64,000 nt of DNA from NCBI RefSeq assembly GCF_012726345.1, contig NZ_PTXN01000005.1, positions 186,001-250,000 on the forward strand, in the 5' to 3' direction. Below the pieces are notes generated by a model, which saw only the letters and a program-made list of their open reading frames with translations, ran no database searches and had not been told where the DNA came from. Made by a program: the position numbers and the translations under genes. The stretch's first letter is position 1. Each line of letters opens with the position of its first letter. Of this stretch, positions 16,765 to 25,304 are shown in pieces. Source of the DNA: Marinomonas sp. UCMA 3892. Lineage in GTDB: Bacteria; Pseudomonadota; Gammaproteobacteria; Pseudomonadales; Marinomonadaceae.

Positions 16765-17074
16765 TTTGTTCTCTATATTGTTATTTAATTAGAAAATAAT
16801 TCCATATTCTCTCGTTTTTTCTGGAGCTAAGCAATATGGTTGCTTGAAGCATCAATTAAGAGGAATCATGTTTTTTCTAACAATAAGAAATTATTTTCGA
16901 AAAGATTGTTTTTTATAATAAAAAAGGATTCTTAAGGGTTAAATGTCAGGGGTGACTAAAGTTTATGGCTCGCGTGTTTCTATGTTGTCTTGTCTCTTTA
17001 TAATCGTGATCGACCAAATACAAAGGTCATAGTGAAAGAACAACCCTTGGATAAAGCAATTAAAGGAGTATTAA
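16765..17074. other. Gene-free stretch between DecR-like gene and carbonic anhydrase
   Basis: 310 bases with no coding frame. It must hold divergent promoters. A TATAAT at 16914-16919, with TTATTT 17 bases earlier, is a weak candidate for a rightward promoter. AAAGGAG before 17075 is the carbonic anhydrase ribosome binding site. No Zur-type palindrome like the one at 18.1 kb is present. Confidence 0.45.
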
Positions 17075-17941
17075 ATGGTTGTGCAAAGTGCTGCTCGTAT
17101 TATTGGTATTGGATTTTTGTCGAGTCTGGCGCTTGCCGGTGAGTCAGCAATAGTGGCAGATGACGAAATGGCAAAACAGCGTCGAGCACTGGAAATGAGC
17201 GCAAAGGAGCAAGGTGCTGGGCCCCAATCGCCTCGGGATATTGATATCAAGTTTGGGCGTAATGAAAAACTGTTTGTCAATGCTCCAGCAGTTAATGAAA
17301 TGAATCTTTGTAATATTCATTTCCATAAGAATGCTGAACACAAAGGAGGGGAGTTTACTCGTTATGCTGGCAATGGAGACGGTAAAGGTTACCAAACCGG
17401 CTATCTTTATGCTGGTCAACTCAATCAAGCAGAGTTAATGCCTTTAAAAGGTGACGCTGTGTGCAAAAGTAAATACAGCGAAGTGCTTCCGGGCGATACG
17501 ATCGAATTGCATTATGTGTATTCCACTGGGCAAGTAGAGCCCGGGCCAACACTTGGGGCGTGTATTAACAAAGAGGAAGCCACACCAAAGCTACGGGTTG
17601 AGTCCCTCGTGTTTGTTGCAGTGAATGATCGCAATGCCTTAGATTTTAGAGATATGACGTCACACCAAGTTCGTAATGGGTTTTATCAAGCGACTGATAT
17701 TCCAAATAATACCGGTCAATCAGTGACCTATGTAGGTTCAACAACAGGTCCTTCCTACAATGAAAAAGTCTCACCTTTTGAAGTGACATGGAATGTTCGA
17801 CCTAAAGTCGCCAAGGTTAATATTCAATCAATGGGGGCGTGGTGTGATAGCCAAAATGTGTATCAAGAGGATCATGCTCATGGTGTGCGAAACTTGGTTA
17901 CGAACCCTGATTTACTATCGGAAATTTCCGTTGATGAGTAA
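17075..17941 (+). CDS. Delta-class carbonic anhydrase, exported
   Basis: A 288-residue protein with an N-terminal signal peptide (hydrophobic IIGIGFLSSLALA, cleavage near residue 21), so it should act in the periplasm interconverting CO2 and bicarbonate. The core resembles the delta-class carbonic anhydrases first known from diatoms and dinoflagellates: MNLCNIHFHKNAEHKGGEF with His82, His84 and His89, and IELHYVYST with His146, giving histidine zinc ligands on adjacent strands. Paired cysteines (79, 130 and others) fit a secreted fold. AAAGGAG precedes the ATG. A terminator separates it from the downstream zinc chaperone gene. Confidence 0.82.
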   Translation: MVVQSAARIIGIGFLSSLALAGESAIVADDEMAKQRRALEMSAKEQGAGPQSPRDIDIKFGRNEKLFVNAPAVNEMNLCNIHFHKNAEHKGGEFTRYAGNGDGKGYQTGYLYAGQLNQAELMPLKGDAVCKSKYSEVLPGDTIELHYVYSTGQVEPGPTLGACINKEEATPKLRVESLVFVAVNDRNALDFRDMTSHQVRNGFYQATDIPNNTGQSVTYVGSTTGPSYNEKVSPFEVTWNVRPKVAKVNIQSMGAWCDSQNVYQEDHAHGVRNLVTNPDLLSEISVDE

Positions 17942-17989
17942 ATAAACTCACATCTATAGGTGTGTAAATCGCCATTAAACCTTTACAGC

Positions 17990-18016
17990 AAAAGCCCTTT
18001 TTATAGAGGGTTTTTT
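17990..18016 (+). terminator. Terminator of the carbonic anhydrase gene
   Basis: Stem AAAAGCCCT (17990-17998) pairs with AGGGTTTTT (18007-18015), including one G-T pair, with an 8-base loop and T-run, about 50 bases after the stop. Confidence 0.7.
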
Positions 18017-18080
18017 AGTCTTTTTGATGAGGTTTTTTGTGCTCCAGTTGTTCGGTGTAAAAATGCTTCTATCTGAATTG

Positions 18081-18109
18081 ATAGAAATGTTATATTATAA
18101 CATTTCTAT
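18081..18109. promoter_or_regulatory. Zur box (zinc-responsive operator)
   Basis: A perfect 29-base palindrome, 14+1+14, centred at 18095. Its core half-site is GAAATGTTATA, repeated in inverted form. This matches the gammaproteobacterial Zur consensus (GAAATGTTATANTATAACATTTC) at every position. It lies 14 bases before the metallochaperone start codon, where it would block transcription when zinc is plentiful. Confidence 0.92.
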
Positions 18110-18122
18110 TGAGGAGACCGTC

Positions 18123-19334
18123 ATGAACAACAAGACAAATAAATTACCTGTTACTGTGTTATCTGGCTTTTTAGGGGCCGGTAAAACCACCGTATTAAGT
18201 CATATACTGAATAACCGAGATGGTCTGAAAGTCGCGGTTATTGTGAATGATATGAGTGAGATCAATATTGATGCCGCAACCATTAAACAGGAAGTGTCGC
18301 TAAATCGCAGCGAAGAAAAGCTCGTCGAAATGAGCAATGGTTGTATCTGCTGCACGTTACGTGAAGATTTGCTTATTGAGGTGCGAAAGTTAGCTGAAGA
18401 TAATCGTTTTGATTATTTGGTCATTGAGTCTACCGGCATTTCTGAGCCATTACCTGTAGCCGAGACTTTCACTTTTGCAGATGAAGATGGGATCAGTCTT
18501 TCTGACATCGCTCGCCTAGATACCATGGTCACTGTCGTGGATGCAGTGAATTTTATGAAGGATTATGACGCGGCAATATCCCTGCAGGAAACCGGTGAAT
18601 CCCTCGGTGAAGAGGATGAACGTAGTGTGGCTGACTTGTTAATTGACCAAGTCGAGTTTGCTGACATCATCTTGATCAGCAAAACGGACTTAATAGGTGA
18701 AACAGAATTAAAACAGTTAGAATCCATTCTACGAAGCTTTAATACCGAAGCCGACATTATCCCTATTCAGCAAGGTCAAATTGAGCCAAAACGTTTGTTG
18801 GGAACCCATAAATTTAGTTTCGAAAAAGCTCAGCAAGCGGCAGGTTGGTTAAAAGAAATGCGGGGCGAGCATGTACCTGAAACGGAAGAATATGGTATTG
18901 GCAGTTTTTCTTATTTGGCGAGAAAACCTTTTCATCCTCAGCGTTTTTTTGATTTCCTTCATAACACTGAGGCGTATGGGAAGTTGCTGCGCTCGAAAGG
19001 CTATTTTTGGTTGGCTACTCGTCCAGAGTTCGCTGGTCAATGGAGTCAGGCTGGTGGTATTGCTCATTATGGTTTTGCTGGCATGTTTTGGAAGGCGGTA
19101 CCTAAGGATAAATGGCCACAAGATCCAGAATATCTTGAATCAATAGCAGATCAATGGGTAGAGCCTTTCGGTGACATGCGCCAAGAACTGGTTTTTATCG
19201 GTCAGAACTTGAAAAAAGAAGCGGTTATTAAAGCGTTAGATGCCTGTTTGTTAAGCGATGATGAATTGCTGGCAGGTAAAAATGCGTGGGCTAATTTGCC
19301 CGATCCATTTCCTGAATGGCAAGAGGTTGCTTAA
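18123..19334 (+). CDS. COG0523 GTPase, ZigA-type zinc metallochaperone
   Basis: A 403-residue CobW/COG0523 G3E GTPase. Walker A is GFLGAGKTT (residues 15-23), the metal-binding motif is GCICC (Cys74, 76, 77), the G-motif region is ILISKTDL, and a C-terminal CobW_C domain follows with ending-strand motif [11 protein letters not shown]. The start is ATG 18123 with GAGGAG in front; an in-frame extension upstream would run through the Zur box and is rejected. Zur-controlled members such as ZigA deliver zinc to client proteins during zinc starvation. The neighbouring zinc enzyme is a carbonic anhydrase, which may or may not be a client. Confidence 0.92.
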   Translation: MNNKTNKLPVTVLSGFLGAGKTTVLSHILNNRDGLKVAVIVNDMSEINIDAATIKQEVSLNRSEEKLVEMSNGCICCTLREDLLIEVRKLAEDNRFDYLVIESTGISEPLPVAETFTFADEDGISLSDIARLDTMVTVVDAVNFMKDYDAAISLQETGESLGEEDERSVADLLIDQVEFADIILISKTDLIGETELKQLESILRSFNTEADIIPIQQGQIEPKRLLGTHKFSFEKAQQAAGWLKEMRGEHVPETEEYGIGSFSYLARKPFHPQRFFDFLHNTEAYGKLLRSKGYFWLATRPEFAGQWSQAGGIAHYGFAGMFWKAVPKDKWPQDPEYLESIADQWVEPFGDMRQELVFIGQNLKKEAVIKALDACLLSDDELLAGKNAWANLPDPFPEWQEVA

Positions 19335-19347
19335 GCCTAGTCTTTAA

Positions 19348-19393
19348 ACGAAACAAAGTCTTCAGCTTTATCAAAGCAAAGGCTTTGTTTCGT
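19348..19393. terminator. Bidirectional hairpin between zinc chaperone and RND operon
   Basis: ACGAAACAAAG (19348-19358) pairs with CTTTGTTTCGT (19383-19393), and a smaller stem GCTTT/AAAGC sits inside the loop. It lies between two convergent 3' ends. Confidence 0.65.
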
Positions 19394-19401
19394 GTATTTG
19401 T

Positions 19402-22400
19402 CTATCTTTCGTCACCCGTGTTCACAGGTTCCAATACATCTACTGTTTTGCTCTTCAAACGAGCTATTAATGTGTGAATATCTTCTTTAATCATTAATAA
19501 CACCGGAATTAATATCAATGTGATAAGAGTTGCGAACATAATGCCGTAACCAAGAGAGACCGCCGCTGGAATGAGTGCTTGAGCTTGCCTTGATGTCTCC
19601 CACAAGATTGGAATCAGTCCTGCAAAGGTTGTGAAAGAGGTTAGTAAGACTGCACGTAATCGGCTTTGGCAGGCTTGGCGAATGGCTTGTTTCACATGCA
19701 CTGTGTCTTTGCGAATATCGTTAAAACGAGATACCAGCAAAAGACTGTCGTTTACCACCACGCCACTTAGTGCCAAGATGCCATTGAGCGAGAAAATGCT
19801 CAAAGCAAGGTCATTCATCCAGTGTCCTAACAGGGCACCAATAATACCAAATGGAATTGCCATCATGATGATAATAGGTTGGCTGTAAGATTTTAGTGGA
19901 ATGGCTAATAAAGCGTAAATAATAAGCAGGGCCAACATAAACATTTTTCCTAAAGAGGATTCCGTTTCTGCTTGTTCTTCTGCTTCTCCTGAAAAGTCAA
20001 AATTCACGCTAGAAAATTGTTTTTTCATATTTGGCATCACGGCACTTTGTAAATATTCGACGACTTCGGTCGAAGACATTACGTCTTTATCGACTTCGGC
20101 TGAAAGGTAATACGAGCGCTTGCCATCAATACGAATAATGTCAGTCTGAACTTCGGTTTTTGTTAAACTCGCTACTGTTGACAGTGGGATTCTTGCCCCA
20201 TTCTCAAGGACGATTTTGGTGCTCATCACCGCTGCGGGGGATTCTTGTTGGTCTCTGGGAAAGCCTACTCGAACTTCAATTTCGTCGTTATCACGCTGGT
20301 ATTTTTGTACTACGGTGCCATCGAAATTTTGTGCGACTTGGCTAGCAAGCTCGGTAGAGCTGAGCCCTAATAGTCGTCCTTGTTCTGTTAAATTTAGCGC
20401 TAAACGTGACTCCGGTGGAGTATCAAATTTTTCCACACCTGTGACGGCGGGAATGGCTTTTAGCTTTTCAATAAAGGTTTCCATGGCACCGTCTAAAGCG
20501 CTAGAGTCGCTACTAGTTAGTTCAACATACAGTGCATCTACCGTGTCTTGGCCATAGCGAATGCGTAAGCTTTTTACGCCTTCTACTTGTGCGGAAATCT
20601 CTTGCCATTTGCTGGTGAATTGTCTTGAGTTGTAATAGGGTGACCCACTGACCAGCTCGACACGAAAATTACCGCTTTGGTCGCCACTTGAAGCTGTTTG
20701 TATATGTTTAATTCCAGTGGCTTGCGGTGATGTATCTGCTGGGATTTTACCTTTTTTCTTTGCTTCTTGGATGAGTTCTTTATCCGCTTGATACGCTTTT
20801 TGCTCGATGATTAATAGTGCTTTTTGCGTTTCACCATAGCTGCTATCGCTTTGCATGGTTAATGTGGTGCGTACAGAATCGCCGGGAATTCGAGGGAAAA
20901 AGCTCATGCGAATGTCGCCAGTAAAAGGCATTGACATAACTAAGGCAAATAAAGTGATAAAAATAACACACATGGCGTAGCGCTGCTGTAGTGCAAAGTC
21001 GATAGCAGGTCGATAGAGTTTGTCGCTAAAAAACTGTAAGCCTTTATCTGCGCCACCTTGAACCATTGCCCAGAATGAAGACACAATATTATTCGGTTTT
21101 GATTTTCGTGTATTTAAATGAGACAAATGGGCTGGCAAAATAATTTTTGATTCGATTACCGATAGCACCAAGCAGATGGCGACGACGATGGCGAATTGAG
21201 AATAAATTTGGCCAAGTCGGCCATCAATATTGGATAACGCCCAAAAAGCGGCTACTGTTGTGAACACGCCAAATAACGTTGGCACGGCAACTTCCATTGT
21301 GCCTTTTATGGTATTGCCTAATGTGTCACCATCTCTAGCTCGGGTAGCGTAAATACTTTCTCCAACCACCACTGCATCATCGACCACAATACCCAAGGCT
21401 AGGATAAAGCCAAAGGTCGTAATCATATTCAAAGTGAGGTCGATGCTGCTTGTTCCCATGGCGAAAATGGTGCCAAAGAAAATGAAAGGTAAACCCATGG
21501 CAACCCAAAATGCCACGGTAATATTGAGGAAAATCGCTAATAATACAAATACTAATAACACGCCAGTGAGGGCGTTTTTGATCATGAGTTCTAAACGTTG
21601 GTTAATGGATTCGCTGCGATCATTCCACGTAGTAAGTTGTACTTGAGATGGCAATCTGTCGCTGTCTTTCCATGTATCCACAACTTTTTTCGTCGCTTCC
21701 ACAGTATTGATAATATCGTCATTACCTGTGGTATTAACGCGAATTGAAAGGCTATCTTTTTGATTAAAACGGGACAGCACAAATTTATCGTCATCAAAGG
21801 TGTCGCGAATAGTCGCTATTTCCCCCAGTTTGATATTGCCACCGGTGGTGTTGGTTTTGACAATAATGTTGCTAAACTGCTGTTTAAAATAAGCTTGCTC
21901 AGCGGCGCTAATTTTAAGATAGACATCTTTATTACTTAGAGTGGCAACTTTGGATGTCGCTGATTCCGCAGTAATAGCAGTACGAATATTTGCTAAGGTT
22001 AAGCCGTAAGCCTCGAGCTTATTTTTGTCTACTTCAATTAGCATGGTCTGGTCTAAGGTGCCAGAAATACTCACTGAGTTAATTTGCTCATCTGCGAGTA
22101 GGTCTGTTTTTAAATCGTTTGCTAGTGTTTGTAAGGTGCGGCGATCAGCATCACCGTAAAGCTGAATAATAATAGCCAGCTCGGAACGTGTGTCCTTAGT
22201 GATTACTGCACGATCGGCTTCACTGGGAAAAGAGTTGATTTCGCCGATTTTGTCTTTGATATCTGAAAATACATTATCCAGTTCATAGCCATCTTTGACC
22301 TCAATGTTGACTTCGGCTCCACTGGCCGAAGAGGTCGACATAATGTTTTTAATGCCTTCCACACCTTGCAGTTTTTGCTCAATGGGAATGGCAATGCCTT

Positions 22401-22602
22401 CTTCGCTTTCTTTCGCAGAACCACTGTCATAGCTAACATTGATGTCTATGCCATTGGGTGGCAGTGTCGGGAAGCTTTTTTTATTAAGTGATCCCATGTT
22501 GATTACGCCGAGTGAAATAACAAGCAGCATCAACAAGTTGGCTGCAACAGGGTTACCTGCAAACCATGGAATAATACCTTTAGGTTGATCTAATGGGTTC
22601 AT
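19402..22602 (-). CDS. RND efflux pump inner-membrane permease
   Basis: A 1066-residue RND permease of the AcrB/HAE family, the proton-driven motor of a tripartite pump. It has the expected layout: TM1 at about 12-32, a periplasmic half with the repeat VSYDSGSAKESEEGIAIPIE, a TM block starting ALTGVLLVFVLLAIFLNITV near 345, the TM4 proton-relay region with the Asp pair in LALGIVVDDAVVVGE, and a second periplasmic and TM half ending near 1040. The start codon shares a base with the stop of the adaptor gene (TAATG). Substrates cannot be deduced. Confidence 0.93.
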   Translation of the reverse strand: MNPLDQPKGIIPWFAGNPVAANLLMLLVISLGVINMGSLNKKSFPTLPPNGIDINVSYDSGSAKESEEGIAIPIEQKLQGVEGIKNIMSTSSASGAEVNIEVKDGYELDNVFSDIKDKIGEINSFPSEADRAVITKDTRSELAIIIQLYGDADRRTLQTLANDLKTDLLADEQINSVSISGTLDQTMLIEVDKNKLEAYGLTLANIRTAITAESATSKVATLSNKDVYLKISAAEQAYFKQQFSNIIVKTNTTGGNIKLGEIATIRDTFDDDKFVLSRFNQKDSLSIRVNTTGNDDIINTVEATKKVVDTWKDSDRLPSQVQLTTWNDRSESINQRLELMIKNALTGVLLVFVLLAIFLNITVAFWVAMGLPFIFFGTIFAMGTSSIDLTLNMITTFGFILALGIVVDDAVVVGESIYATRARDGDTLGNTIKGTMEVAVPTLFGVFTTVAAFWALSNIDGRLGQIYSQFAIVVAICLVLSVIESKIILPAHLSHLNTRKSKPNNIVSSFWAMVQGGADKGLQFFSDKLYRPAIDFALQQRYAMCVIFITLFALVMSMPFTGDIRMSFFPRIPGDSVRTTLTMQSDSSYGETQKALLIIEQKAYQADKELIQEAKKKGKIPADTSPQATGIKHIQTASSGDQSGNFRVELVSGSPYYNSRQFTSKWQEISAQVEGVKSLRIRYGQDTVDALYVELTSSDSSALDGAMETFIEKLKAIPAVTGVEKFDTPPESRLALNLTEQGRLLGLSSTELASQVAQNFDGTVVQKYQRDNDEIEVRVGFPRDQQESPAAVMSTKIVLENGARIPLSTVASLTKTEVQTDIIRIDGKRSYYLSAEVDKDVMSSTEVVEYLQSAVMPNMKKQFSSVNFDFSGEAEEQAETESSLGKMFMLALLIIYALLAIPLKSYSQPIIIMMAIPFGIIGALLGHWMNDLALSIFSLNGILALSGVVVNDSLLLVSRFNDIRKDTVHVKQAIRQACQSRLRAVLLTSFTTFAGLIPILWETSRQAQALIPAAVSLGYGIMFATLITLILIPVLLMIKEDIHTLIARLKSKTVDVLEPVNTGDER

Positions 22603-23768
22603 TATTGCGACAGCTCTGACGGATTAACAAGGGTGTTTTTTATATAGCTACTAAAAGGCTTTTTAATTACCAAGTAAGGCCGATTTCTAAGGTTTTCAGG
22701 AGCCAAAATGTAGATGGATTGGGAGTCTACAAAGAAGGGGGTGGTATCAAAGGCATCTAGACGATTCTCGTCATTGACGTACCAAATTTCACTTTTTTGA
22801 CTTAACGCTGTGCTAGGTAACTTCCATAAATTAGCAATGGCTTTGCCTTCCAGTTGTGTGGTGACAAATGATCCGGGTAAGAGCGATGGTGTTTGATCTA
22901 ATGGCGAATCCACTCCGACGATCAAACTGCGCATTCTAGTGGTAGTATTTATGTGTTGATCGATACCAATAACATACCCTTGCCACTGATCATCTGAGTC
23001 TATGCTATGAACAAATACCGGTGTTCGACGGTTAAGCAGTGTTTTCATTTCTGGCAGTTTTTGCCAATCACTACTGGCAAGATTGATCGTAATTTCAGCG
23101 CGGTCAGTACTGTACAAGGTGGCGACTTCACCGCCAGAATTTAAATAGGAACCCGGAGCAATGGCACGGCTGATTATAAGCGCATCAAAGGGCGCAACGA
23201 TCTGAGTGTGTTTTAGATTGTCCTGAGCTTCCAATAATGTTGCTTTGGCAGAATCTACTTCAGCCAAAGCATTGGCCAATTGCGGGACACGTAATACCAG
23301 ATCGGAGTCAGGGTCCCCTTTGAATCCGGCTGCTTTCCATTCAGAACGGGCTTGATCGCCTTGACGTATTTCTTCTTTCAGGGCTAGTTCTGCACTGGCT
23401 AAGGTTTTTTTGGCATTAGCAACCGCGCTGTTGAGTTCTTTGTTGCTTAAAGTGACAAGCACATCGCCTTTTTTAACTCGTTGACCTACTTCAAGTTGAT
23501 CTGACATCTTCACGACTTCGCCACTGACTTTACTGTTGAGCGTGAGCTGATATCTTGGGTTCGCAATGCCTGAAGCCGTAATCATGGCTTCATGGCTTGA
23601 TGCGGTAACTGAAATGACGCTGACATCTAAGGCTTCTTCTTTTTTTTCTGGCAATGCTTTATTAAGGCTAAAAGCCTTTTTGCTTAGGGCGTTGTCTATA
23701 TAAAAATAGGTTGCAAGCGCGATGAGCAAAGAGAGGATAAGCAGTATCCATTGGGAAGAGGGTTTCAT
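22602..23768 (-). CDS. RND efflux periplasmic adaptor (membrane fusion protein)
   Basis: A 388-residue periplasmic adaptor with an N-terminal membrane anchor (ILLILSLLIALATYFYIDNA), a lipoyl half-motif GEVVKMSDQLEVGQRVKKGDVLV near residues 77-99, a helical hairpin around 105-180, and the second lipoyl half THTQ-type segment LKHTQIVAPFDALIISRAIAPG. It links the inner-membrane permease to the outer-membrane channel. It overlaps the channel gene by 4 bases and the permease gene by 1, so the three are translated as a unit. Confidence 0.92.
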   Translation of the reverse strand: MKPSSQWILLILSLLIALATYFYIDNALSKKAFSLNKALPEKKEEALDVSVISVTASSHEAMITASGIANPRYQLTLNSKVSGEVVKMSDQLEVGQRVKKGDVLVTLSNKELNSAVANAKKTLASAELALKEEIRQGDQARSEWKAAGFKGDPDSDLVLRVPQLANALAEVDSAKATLLEAQDNLKHTQIVAPFDALIISRAIAPGSYLNSGGEVATLYSTDRAEITINLASSDWQKLPEMKTLLNRRTPVFVHSIDSDDQWQGYVIGIDQHINTTTRMRSLIVGVDSPLDQTPSLLPGSFVTTQLEGKAIANLWKLPSTALSQKSEIWYVNDENRLDAFDTTPFFVDSQSIYILAPENLRNRPYLVIKKPFSSYIKNTLVNPSELSQ

Positions 23769-25144
23769 GGTTGTTTTACTCCAAGGCCTAATGCTACGCC
23801 TAAGGTGATTCTGTTTGATAAGTGATTAAAAATGAGTTTGTCGAGTTGAGCTTCGAGATCAAACGTGGTTTTTTGAGCGGCAATTAAATCGCTTAGTTGT
23901 ACTAATCCACTACGGTATTTTTTTTGATACTGAGCAAGGTTGCTGCGAGAGCTTTCAAGAGCTTCTCTAATATGACTGACTTGCTGCTGTAGGACTTTTT
24001 CTTGTCCGATGGCATTGTCCACTTCATTTACGGCTGTTAACAAGGTATTACGATACGCTTGGTACGCTTTGGCGGTATTCAATTTAGCGATTTCTCTCTC
24101 GGCCTTTAATTTACCGCCCTGGTACAATGGTTGGGTAAGCTGAGTCATTAATGACCAGACGGGTGAGGTAAAGAGCGCTACGCGAGGTGAGTCTGCTGAT
24201 TGGCTTAAAGCAGCGCTCAAGTTGATTGATGGCAGCATATTTTTATAGGCGAGAGTTGTTTTAAGGTCTGCCGCTTCAATGGAAAGGTACGCAGATTTTA
24301 AATCTGGTCGACGTTGTAAGCTTTGATTTGGTAATTCATCGAGCGTTAAACTGACGCGAGGGTAATCTATATTAGGTGCTAACGCTAGAGGTTCGGTGGT
24401 ACCTACCAGGAGTTTTAGCTCACGTTTTTGGGTTTCTAAGTCTTCTTTGTATTCTACAAGGTTAGCTCTGGATTGTGAGGTCGATGTTCGAGCCTCGTCC
24501 ATTTTTTCGAGATTATCTAAACCATTTTTAAAACGTTGTATAATAAGTTTTTCATTAGACTCAAGTAGTTCTAGTCTTTGTTGTTCGATGTTAATGGCAT
24601 GTTGCTTAGCAGTTAGTGATAACCACGTTTTCATTACATTCGCCACGAGAGTGTCTCGGCTAGCTTGATAGAGAGCCTCGTCACTGGCTAAGGTTTTGCT
24701 GGCGGCCTGCTCTGTATTGGCTAGTTTCCCCCAAACGTCTAATTGCCAACTAACATTGATGTCGGCACTGTAGTTAGTGTCTGAGTCTTTGGACTTTTTC
24801 GAAGAAACACTGGCATCAACTGAAGGTAGCTGGCTGCTTTGGGTACTTTTCAGCTCCCATAAGCTGGATTGTAGAGTGAGCAGGGTGCTTTGTATATTTG
24901 GGTTAGACTCAAGTGCTGTTTTGATTAGTTCATCCAACACTGGATCTTGGATGAGATCCGTGAGGTAGCTGGCAGGCGCCACAGTATCTAAGGCATCCCA
25001 TTGGGATGTTTTTTTATTGCTTATGGCATCCAGTTCTTGTTGTGCAAGTGAGGCAAAATGCTTGCGGGGTTCGTTTGAGCTGCATGCAGCTAGAGTGAGT
25101 ACAACAAAGAGAAGCCCTAGGTATCGTAAAGGCCGATTCTGCAT
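23765..25144 (-). CDS. RND efflux outer-membrane channel lipoprotein (TolC/NodT type)
   Basis: A 459-residue outer-membrane efflux protein. The signal peptide ends in a lipobox LAAC (Cys21), so it is lipid-anchored. Two repeats of the TolC helical domain follow, with LQRRPDLKSAYLSIEAADLK near residue 290 and QPLYQGGKLKAEREIAKLNT near 345, both typical of NodT-family channels. It is the first gene of the efflux operon, followed by adaptor and permease. A possible operator lies just upstream. Confidence 0.92.
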   Translation of the reverse strand: MQNRPLRYLGLLFVVLTLAACSSNEPRKHFASLAQQELDAISNKKTSQWDALDTVAPASYLTDLIQDPVLDELIKTALESNPNIQSTLLTLQSSLWELKSTQSSQLPSVDASVSSKKSKDSDTNYSADINVSWQLDVWGKLANTEQAASKTLASDEALYQASRDTLVANVMKTWLSLTAKQHAINIEQQRLELLESNEKLIIQRFKNGLDNLEKMDEARTSTSQSRANLVEYKEDLETQKRELKLLVGTTEPLALAPNIDYPRVSLTLDELPNQSLQRRPDLKSAYLSIEAADLKTTLAYKNMLPSINLSAALSQSADSPRVALFTSPVWSLMTQLTQPLYQGGKLKAEREIAKLNTAKAYQAYRNTLLTAVNEVDNAIGQEKVLQQQVSHIREALESSRSNLAQYQKKYRSGLVQLSDLIAAQKTTFDLEAQLDKLIFNHLSNRITLGVALGLGVKQP

Positions 25145-25171
25145 TCATGAAATCCTAATGAGGTAAGTGTT

Positions 25172-25227
25172 AAGACCGTCTTGGTCTTTAAAAAACGTTT
25201 GTAAGTTTACTTTACAGTCAAGACGGT
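25172..25227. promoter_or_regulatory. Inverted repeats upstream of RND operon (possible operator)
   Basis: AAGACC-GTCTT-GGTCTT (25172-25188) is itself a palindrome. The 9-mer ACCGTCTTG (25175-25183) recurs inverted as CAAGACGGT (25219-25227). They lie 28-83 bases before the channel gene start, where a TetR-type or similar repressor would bind. No regulator gene is adjacent to the operon. Confidence 0.5.
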
Positions 25228-25304
25228 ATTTTTACCTGATTATTATGTCATTCGTTAGCGTTTTTAACTTTCTTTTCGTTTATTTACATTCCTAGTTTGC
25301 TTAT

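Noticed and set aside
18024..18122. N-terminal extension of the COG0523 protein
   Set aside because: The extra 33 codons would run through the Zur palindrome and promoter; the family start and GAGGAG fit ATG 18123.
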